From: Gammaproteobacteria bacterium
Lineage (GTDB): Bacteria > Pseudomonadota > Gammaproteobacteria > GCA-001735895
Reading direction: 5' to 3'
Length of the DNA: 10,147 nucleotides
Assembly: GCA_021767985.1 (NCBI GenBank)
Contig: JAASSH010000026.1
Coordinates: forward strand, 1 to 10,147
In this document: positions 6,056 through 10,147 of the stretch, piece by piece
How positions within the stretch are numbered: the stretch's first letter is position 1
Layout of the letters: each line of letters opens with the position of its first letter
Translations under genes and position numbers: made by a program
The notes under the pieces: generated by a model
Told to the model about the DNA's origin: nothing
Database searches by the model: none
The model's input: the letters and a program-made list of their open reading frames with translations, nothing else

Positions 6056-7501
6056 ATGAAATTCATTACCGCCCTGATCCTGGCACTGGGCCTGACGCTG
6101 GCAGGCTGTGCGGTCAACCCGGTGAGCGGCGAGCGCGATTTTACGCTGGTTTCCGAGTCCGACGAAATCGAACAGGGGCGGCGTTTTCACGAGGTGGTCC
6201 TCGCCCGCTACGGGGTTTACGAGGACCCCGAGCTGCAGCAGTACGTCAATCGCATAGGCCAGGAACTGGCTCGCAAGAGCCATCGCTCACACCTGGATTA
6301 CAGCTTTACGGTGCTCGATACGCCGGAGATCAACGCCTTTGCGCTGCCCGGCGGCTATATCTATATTACCCGCGGCATCATGGCCTACCTCGACTCCGAG
6401 GCCGAACTCGCCGGAGTGCTGGGGCATGAAATCGGGCACGTCACCGCGCGCCATTCGGTGCGCCAGCAGTCGGGGCAAATGGCGTCTGGCCTGCTCAGCA
6501 TTCTGCTGACGGCCGTCACCGGTCAATCGGCCATTGGAGATATCAGCCAGCAAATCGGAACCGGGCTGGTGCGGGGTTACGGTCGCGAGCATGAACTCGA
6601 AGCCGATCGGCTCGGAGCAGAGTATTTACATAAATGCGGCTATAACCCGGAAACGATGCTGGAAGTCATCGGCGTACTGAAGGACCAGGAAGTATACGAA
6701 ACCGCCCTCGCCAAAAAGGAAGGCCGTGAGCCAAATATCTATCATGGGGTTTTCTCGACCCATCCACGCAACGACGATCGTCTCAAGACCGTGGTACGTG
6801 CCGCCAAGAAACTATCCAGTAAGACGTATCGAGACAGTAATCAGCCGGCTTACCGCGGCCTGATCGAAGGCATGACCTGGGGCCCCAGTCCAAAACAGGG
6901 CGTTGTCAAAGACAACCGTTTTGCACACCCGGAGTTGCGCTTTGCGCTGCAGCTGCCGGCAGGCTGGCGGGTCAGGAACAATACCGACTACCTGATGGCC
7001 CGTGATATGGACTCGGGAGCGGTGGTGCAGATCGGGCTGGTAAGCCTCGAGAAGAACGAGTCGCTGCCGGCATTGCTGCGGCGCCTGACCGGCGACAAGG
7101 AACTCGACGTGAGCGAAGAAGATTACGGCGTTAGCGCAAAAACAAGGGTCAAGCCACGGGACAGTGGAAAACAGCCGGCGCGGCTCAGCGCAATCTCGCT
7201 GCAGGATAACTACGCGTTGACGCTGCTCGGAACCGCGGCCAGCAGCAAATTTTCAGCCAGCGATCGGAAATTCGTCGAAATCAATCAAAGTTTCGTGCGC
7301 CTGAACCAGGCGCAGGTCGACGCCATCGAGGCGCCCCGATTGCATATTGTCAGCCGGGATTCGCACAGCTTCGATTCACTGGCCAGGCAAAGTGCGATCG
7401 AGTACGACGCGGAGAGTATTCTGCGCCTGCTCAACCGCGCCTTCCCCAGCGGAGATATTCGCAATATCGATAAACTCAAAACAGTGTCCTTCGATGACTA
7501 A
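6056..7501 (+). CDS. M48 family zinc metalloprotease lipoprotein
   Basis: This is a predicted lipid-anchored periplasmic metalloprotease of 481 residues. The N-terminus is a lipoprotein signal with lipobox LAGC and acylated C18; no Asp follows the Cys, which favours the outer membrane. The catalytic motif HEIGH is at 124-128 and the third zinc ligand is probably E182 in HELEADRLG. FSTHPRNDDRL, typical of the family, follows the protease domain. The C-terminal half (about 290-481) is not tetratricopeptide-like as in BepA; its last 55 residues (LHIVSRDSH onward, with RLLNRAF) recall a LysM-like tail seen in some M48 proteins. E. coli relatives LoiP and BepA act in envelope quality control. The gene overlaps the M14 peptidase by eight bases. 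No ribosome site is visible and the predicted transcript start is at the ATG. Confidence 0.92.
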   Translation: MKFITALILALGLTLAGCAVNPVSGERDFTLVSESDEIEQGRRFHEVVLARYGVYEDPELQQYVNRIGQELARKSHRSHLDYSFTVLDTPEINAFALPGGYIYITRGIMAYLDSEAELAGVLGHEIGHVTARHSVRQQSGQMASGLLSILLTAVTGQSAIGDISQQIGTGLVRGYGREHELEADRLGAEYLHKCGYNPETMLEVIGVLKDQEVYETALAKKEGREPNIYHGVFSTHPRNDDRLKTVVRAAKKLSSKTYRDSNQPAYRGLIEGMTWGPSPKQGVVKDNRFAHPELRFALQLPAGWRVRNNTDYLMARDMDSGAVVQIGLVSLEKNESLPALLRRLTGDKELDVSEEDYGVSAKTRVKPRDSGKQPARLSAISLQDNYALTLLGTAASSKFSASDRKFVEINQSFVRLNQAQVDAIEAPRLHIVSRDSHSFDSLARQSAIEYDAESILRLLNRAFPSGDIRNIDKLKTVSFDD

Positions 7502-8327
7502 CTTGCGAGCCCTTTTACTAGCCGTGATTGCAACCATGATCCACGGCGCAAGCGCCTCCCAAGAGATGATATCGGCCTGCCAGAGAATCTCGGGCAAACT
7601 CGCCAGCGTGAGTTTCGACGAGTGCGCGGAATTAGAATTGAAACCCAGCGGCCACCACTCGGTCGATGGTTTTCCGCTGCTGATCAAGGAGTACCCGCCG
7701 CTGGAACCGCGCAAGCCCAAGGGGCGCGTGCTGCTCGTCGGCGGCACCCACGGCGACGAGTTGTCATCCATCAGTATCGTATTCAAATGGATGCATACGC
7801 TCGAAAAACATCACTCGGGCCTGTTCCACTGGCGCATCAATCCGTTGATGAATCCGGACGGGGCGCTGCAACCCGTTCACAGCCGCACTAATGCCAACCT
7901 GGTCGACCTGAACCGCAACTTCACGACACCCGAAAGCCATCTCGGCGCACCGCTGGCCTACTGGTATAGCAAGGCATACAAGAACGTGCGACGTTACCCG
8001 GGCCCCTATCCACTGAGCGAACCTGAAACTACCTGGCTCTACCAGGAGATCAAAAGTTTCAAACCGGACGTCATCATCTCCGTGCACGCCCCCTATTCGC
8101 TGGTCGACTACGATGCGCCCAACCGCAGCAACGCACCCAGGCGCATCGGCAACCTGCGCAGGAACCTGATGGGAACTTATCCCGGATCTTTGGGGAATTA
8201 TGCCGGCATTCATCTCGGCATTCCGGTTATTACACTGGAGCTGCCGCACGCCGGCATCATGCCCACCAAGAAACAGATCAGCTGGTTGTGGACCGACCTG
8301 GTGCGCTGGCTCATTCGCAACGTTTGA
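7494..8327 (+). CDS. Exported M14 family zinc carboxypeptidase (MpaA-like)
   Basis: The 277-residue product has a signal peptide (1-21, ending ASA) and a zinc carboxypeptidase domain. Zinc ligands appear as H86 and E89 in GGTHGDE and H198 in ISVHAPY; the general base is probably E249 in ITLELPHAG. NPDG and DLNRNF, typical M14 substrate-site segments, lie between. The size and motifs resemble MpaA, which cleaves the gamma-D-glutamyl-diaminopimelate bond of murein peptides, but MpaA of E. coli lacks a signal peptide, so here the target would be in the periplasm. A succinylglutamate-desuccinylase-like role is less likely given export. Two cysteines early in the mature part (C29, C44) could form a disulfide. 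The frame is open further upstream, but the ATG at 7494 overlaps the protease stop and starts the signal peptide, implying coupled translation. Confidence 0.88.
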   Translation: MTNLRALLLAVIATMIHGASASQEMISACQRISGKLASVSFDECAELELKPSGHHSVDGFPLLIKEYPPLEPRKPKGRVLLVGGTHGDELSSISIVFKWMHTLEKHHSGLFHWRINPLMNPDGALQPVHSRTNANLVDLNRNFTTPESHLGAPLAYWYSKAYKNVRRYPGPYPLSEPETTWLYQEIKSFKPDVIISVHAPYSLVDYDAPNRSNAPRRIGNLRRNLMGTYPGSLGNYAGIHLGIPVITLELPHAGIMPTKKQISWLWTDLVRWLIRNV

Positions 8328-8460
8328 TTTTCGATAAAGCCCCCGCTACAAGCTTTGCACCGCTTGCCGATCGCTCGAACGGGCAGCTAATACTGATACA
8401 AATTCGGCAAATCGTCGCGCCAGTCACGCCTCACAGTACCGATATACGAAACTTTTAATA

Positions 8461-8485
8461 AATTAGTAGCTAAATGAAACTAATT
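8461..8485. repeat. Inverted repeat with seven-base arms
   Basis: AATTAGT (8461-8467) and ACTAATT (8479-8485) are perfect inverted arms separated by 11 bases, with centres 18 bases apart. The form fits a dimeric regulator site, but AT-rich DNA gives such matches easily. Confidence 0.3.
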
Positions 8486-8497
8486 ATCTAAGGTATG

Positions 8498-8524
8498 CGA
8501 ATCGTTTCGAATCCAGATATCTGG
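8498..8524. promoter_or_regulatory. Hexamer direct repeat and 12-base palindrome before the exported protein gene
   Basis: CGAATC occurs at 8498-8503 and 8508-8513, exactly 10 bp apart, so both face the same side of the helix. It is joined to the perfect palindrome CCAGATATCTGG (8513-8524). The palindrome ends two bases before the ribosome site AGGGG (8526-8530), so a bound protein could block transcription or the RNA could affect translation. The function is unknown. Confidence 0.4.
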
Positions 8525-8538
8525 CAGGGGTGTAAATC

Positions 8539-8991
8539 ATGAAAACGATTCTGAAAGGGCTGCTGGCGGCACTCGGATTTGGCGTGACCATCGCCAGTGC
8601 CGATTTCCTGGGTGATACCGACGATACCTACGTCGGATTTCAAATGACTACCGCGCTGGGGGTCAAATCTACCGGGCTATTCTCGACTCGCAGTCAATAC
8701 AGCTACCTTTTGTTCAGGCAGCAGGACGGCGTCAAGGACGGCGTCGCGGTCATGCAGGACGCTGCCGGCAATCACAGCCTGAACTATCTGCGGCCGTCCG
8801 CCAGCCTCGATATTAGCCAGGACAGGCTCCTGGAGCACGCCGTGCCCGTTATGAGACTCGGGACTACCGATAGCACCAGCTCCAGTAGTTCGAGAAGCGT
8901 TGCCGGGGTCGGGTTAGCCGCATTTCTGGTCTTCGCCCTGGTCGCTAAAAACGATCTCGAAAAGAAATGGAAGCCGGCAGACCCGGATTGA
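8539..8991 (+). CDS. Hypothetical exported protein with C-terminal membrane anchor
   Basis: I do not recognise this 150-residue protein. It starts with a clear signal peptide (1-21, ending ASA before DFLGD). The middle part, about 28-108, alternates polar and hydrophobic residues (YVGFQMTTALGV, YSYLLFRQQDG, NHSLNYLRPSASLDI), which suggests beta strands. A Ser/Thr-rich linker (109-120) leads to a hydrophobic segment (121-136), then a charged tail, KNDLEKKWKPADPD. That makes it a type I membrane protein if both segments act as predicted. The ATG follows AGGGG (8526-8530) at eight bases, a good ribosome site, and an AT-rich region with a palindrome lies before it. It stands alone, 211 bases after the M14 gene and nearly 300 before the oxidoreductase genes. 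Confidence 0.8.
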   Translation: MKTILKGLLAALGFGVTIASADFLGDTDDTYVGFQMTTALGVKSTGLFSTRSQYSYLLFRQQDGVKDGVAVMQDAAGNHSLNYLRPSASLDISQDRLLEHAVPVMRLGTTDSTSSSSSRSVAGVGLAAFLVFALVAKNDLEKKWKPADPD

Positions 8992-9287
8992 GAATACCGG
9001 TTGTTGGGGGTTCAACCAATCGACCGGTTACCGGAGCCTGCCCGCTGTAGAACCCGAACCTGTCCCTGGTTCATCTACCGCATAAATCGATAGTAATCGG
9101 ACGCCCGCCTGCCATGCAGGGCCGGCATTCTCCCGGGTATATTGATTTGTATCAACTTGACGGTGGTACGGATATGGCACTGTCGGTCGCCAAGTAATCA
9201 ATAAAAACGAGTGTTCCTGGTTTTCTCTGTCGTCGCAACACGGCGAGCGAAACGGGAATGCAATCACGAACAGGATGTGCGACGCGC
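8992..9287. other. Intergenic region before the 2-oxoacid oxidoreductase genes
   Basis: No gene is credible in this 296-base gap. Just after the stop at 8991, ACCGGTT occurs at 8996-9002 and 9023-9029, and GGTTG (8999-9003) can pair with CAACC (9013-9017), but no T-run follows, so a terminator is doubtful. The notable element is the FNR-type dyad at 9142-9155. TTGACG (9157-9162) follows it but has no good -10 box at the right distance. AATAAA (9200-9205) is a possible -10 box. Confidence 0.5.
9142..9155. promoter_or_regulatory. FNR/ANR-type (Crp-Fnr family) binding site
   Basis: The dyad TTGAT-TTGT-ATCAA is a perfect match to the FNR consensus TTGATNNNNATCAA. Its centre is at 9148.5, about 139 bases before the start of the gamma subunit gene. 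If AATAAA at 9200-9205 is the -10 box, transcription starts near 9212 and the site lies around -63, close to the -61.5 position of class I FNR activation. FNR holds an oxygen-sensitive [4Fe-4S] cluster, so this predicts induction without oxygen. DNR/NNR-type nitric-oxide sensors recognise the same motif and cannot be excluded. Confidence 0.75.
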
Positions 9288-9848
9288 ATGTTTCAGGTAC
9301 GCATACACGGGCGCGGCGGTCAGGGAGTGGTGACGGCCGCCGAAATGCTGTCGATTGCAGCCTTCGATGAGGGCAAGCATGCACAAGCTATTCCGAGCTT
9401 TGGATCAGAGCGTATGGGCGCGCCGGTGGTGGCTTACGTGCGTATCGACGACGATCCGATAGAGCTCACGGAACCGGTGCTGCGTCCCGACCTGCTAATC
9501 GTTCAGGATCCAACCCTGTTCCATGCGGTCGACGTCTTCAGCGGACTCGCCGATGATGGATTTTTACTCATCAACACCGCGCGCGAATTGCCCGAACTAC
9601 ACATCAACGAGGCACTGGCACGACTGCCGGAGCAACACGTTTACACGGTCGCCGCAACCGAGCTCGCGCTGCGTCATCTCGGACGGGCGACACCGAATAC
9701 GGCTCTCCTGGGGGCTTTTACGGCGCTGTCGGGGATGCTGCAGCTGGAGTCGGTCATCAAGGCGATCCATGACAAGTTTTCGGGCGATGTCGCGACGAGT
9801 AACGCCACCGTGGCGCAGGCAGCGCACGATGCCGCGCACGCGGCCTGA
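9288..9848 (+). CDS. porG: 2-oxoacid:ferredoxin oxidoreductase, gamma subunit
   Basis: This is the gamma subunit of a pyruvate/2-oxoacid:ferredoxin oxidoreductase, which reversibly converts a 2-oxoacid and CoA to acyl-CoA, CO2 and reduced ferredoxin. The 186-residue product starts MFQVRIHGRGGQG (1-13), the family signature, followed by SFGSERMG (37-44), a central LIVQDPTLF segment, and NTALLGAF near the end. ATG at 9258 would add ten residues not typical of the family; ATG at 9288 starts the conserved part and has AGGA 12 bases upstream, a rather long spacing. The alpha subunit gene follows 15 bases later. Substrate (pyruvate, 2-oxoglutarate or branched-chain 2-oxoacids) cannot be told from this subunit. 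An FNR-type site upstream suggests anaerobic expression. Confidence 0.93.
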   Translation: MFQVRIHGRGGQGVVTAAEMLSIAAFDEGKHAQAIPSFGSERMGAPVVAYVRIDDDPIELTEPVLRPDLLIVQDPTLFHAVDVFSGLADDGFLLINTARELPELHINEALARLPEQHVYTVAATELALRHLGRATPNTALLGAFTALSGMLQLESVIKAIHDKFSGDVATSNATVAQAAHDAAHAA

Positions 9849-9863
9849 GCCGGGAGGAGACAG

Positions 9864-10147
9864 ATGCTACAACAGATCGAGGGTTCGGCAGCCGTGGCAC
9901 AGGCCGTGGCGACCTGCCGCCCCGAGGTAATCGCCGCCTACCCGATTACGCCGCAGACGCATATCGTGGAGGGTCTCGGCGACATGGTCAAACGCGGCCT
10001 GGTGGGCAACTGCCAGTTTCTGAACGTCGAATCCGAGTTCGGCGCCATGAGTGTCTGCATCGGTTCCTCCGCAACCGGCGCGCGTACTTACACGGCAACC
10101 TCGAGCCAGGGCATGCTGTTCATGATGGAAGCGGTCTACAACGCTTC
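9864..10147 (+). CDS. porA: 2-oxoacid:ferredoxin oxidoreductase, alpha subunit (cut by window edge)
   Basis: The first 94 codons of the alpha subunit are present before the right edge. The start MLQQIEGSAAVAQA is typical, followed by YPITPQT (26-32), the conserved motif of the pyrimidine-binding domain of this thiamine-diphosphate enzyme, then VESEFGA (55-61) and TSSQG (79-83). The ribosome site GGAGG (9853-9857) is strong with a six-base gap to the ATG. The gene lies 15 bases after the gamma subunit and is surely in the same operon. The small ferredoxin-like delta subunit often encoded between gamma and alpha is absent here; it and the beta subunit could lie beyond the window. Confidence 0.95.
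   Translation, partial: MLQQIEGSAAVAQAVATCRPEVIAAYPITPQTHIVEGLGDMVKRGLVGNCQFLNVESEFGAMSVCIGSSATGARTYTATSSQGMLFMMEAVYNA

Larger units (their letters stand above)
8328..8538. other. Intergenic region with symmetric elements
   Basis: No gene is seen in this 211-base gap and no clear terminator follows the M14 gene. The second half is AT-rich and holds an inverted repeat, a spaced hexamer repeat and a 12-base palindrome. No convincing -35/-10 pair was found, although the following gene needs a promoter here or read-through. Confidence 0.5.

Noticed and set aside
9028..9384. Minus-strand frame of 118 codons before and within porG
   Set aside because: It covers the FNR site and the conserved start of porG, has no recognisable features, and is Arg/Pro-rich as expected of a shadow frame.
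1..10147. tRNA, rRNA, CRISPR array, insertion sequence or prophage
   Set aside because: No cloverleaf, repeat-spacer array, transposase, integrase or long terminal repeat was seen on either strand by eye.

Overview
The window looks like chromosomal DNA of a GC-rich, Gram-negative proteobacterium, most likely a gammaproteobacterium able to grow with little or no oxygen. The supports are the divergent yicC/rph pair (also found in E. coli), the rph-rdgB-hemW order, an outer-membrane-type lipoprotein signal, E. coli-like sigma-70 promoters and DnaA boxes, and an FNR/ANR-type site before a ferredoxin-dependent 2-oxoacid oxidoreductase. No phage, transposon, CRISPR or RNA gene was seen. The genus cannot be given from sequence alone.

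Left part (1-2742, minus strand): yicC, followed 15 bases later by a membrane-bound protein with a degenerate GGDEF domain and an EAL domain, cut by the window edge. Centre-left (2743-5357): a short divergent promoter region whose two -35 boxes overlap, then a tight plus-strand operon of rph (tRNA 3'-end trimming), rdgB (nucleotide-pool cleaning) and hemW (heme chaperone), with 4- and 8-base overlaps.

Centre (5358-5730): an AT-rich gap with three exact DnaA boxes within 35 bp, preceded by a weak IHF-like site; a fourth exact box overlaps the end of hemW. This is the most unusual part of the window and may be a DnaA-titrating or -reactivating site, or an origin. It is followed by a zinc-free L31 ribosomal protein gene (rpmE2) with a strong terminator.

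Right part (6021-8327): a promoter placed so that the mRNA may begin at or next to the start codon of an M48 metalloprotease lipoprotein, which overlaps an exported M14 carboxypeptidase. Together they look like an envelope proteolysis or peptidoglycan unit. Then comes an unknown exported protein with a C-terminal membrane anchor (8539-8991), preceded by several symmetric elements. After a 296-base gap holding a perfect FNR/ANR dyad, the window ends in the gamma and (partial) alpha subunit genes of a pyruvate/2-oxoacid:ferredoxin oxidoreductase, an enzyme class expected under anaerobic control.
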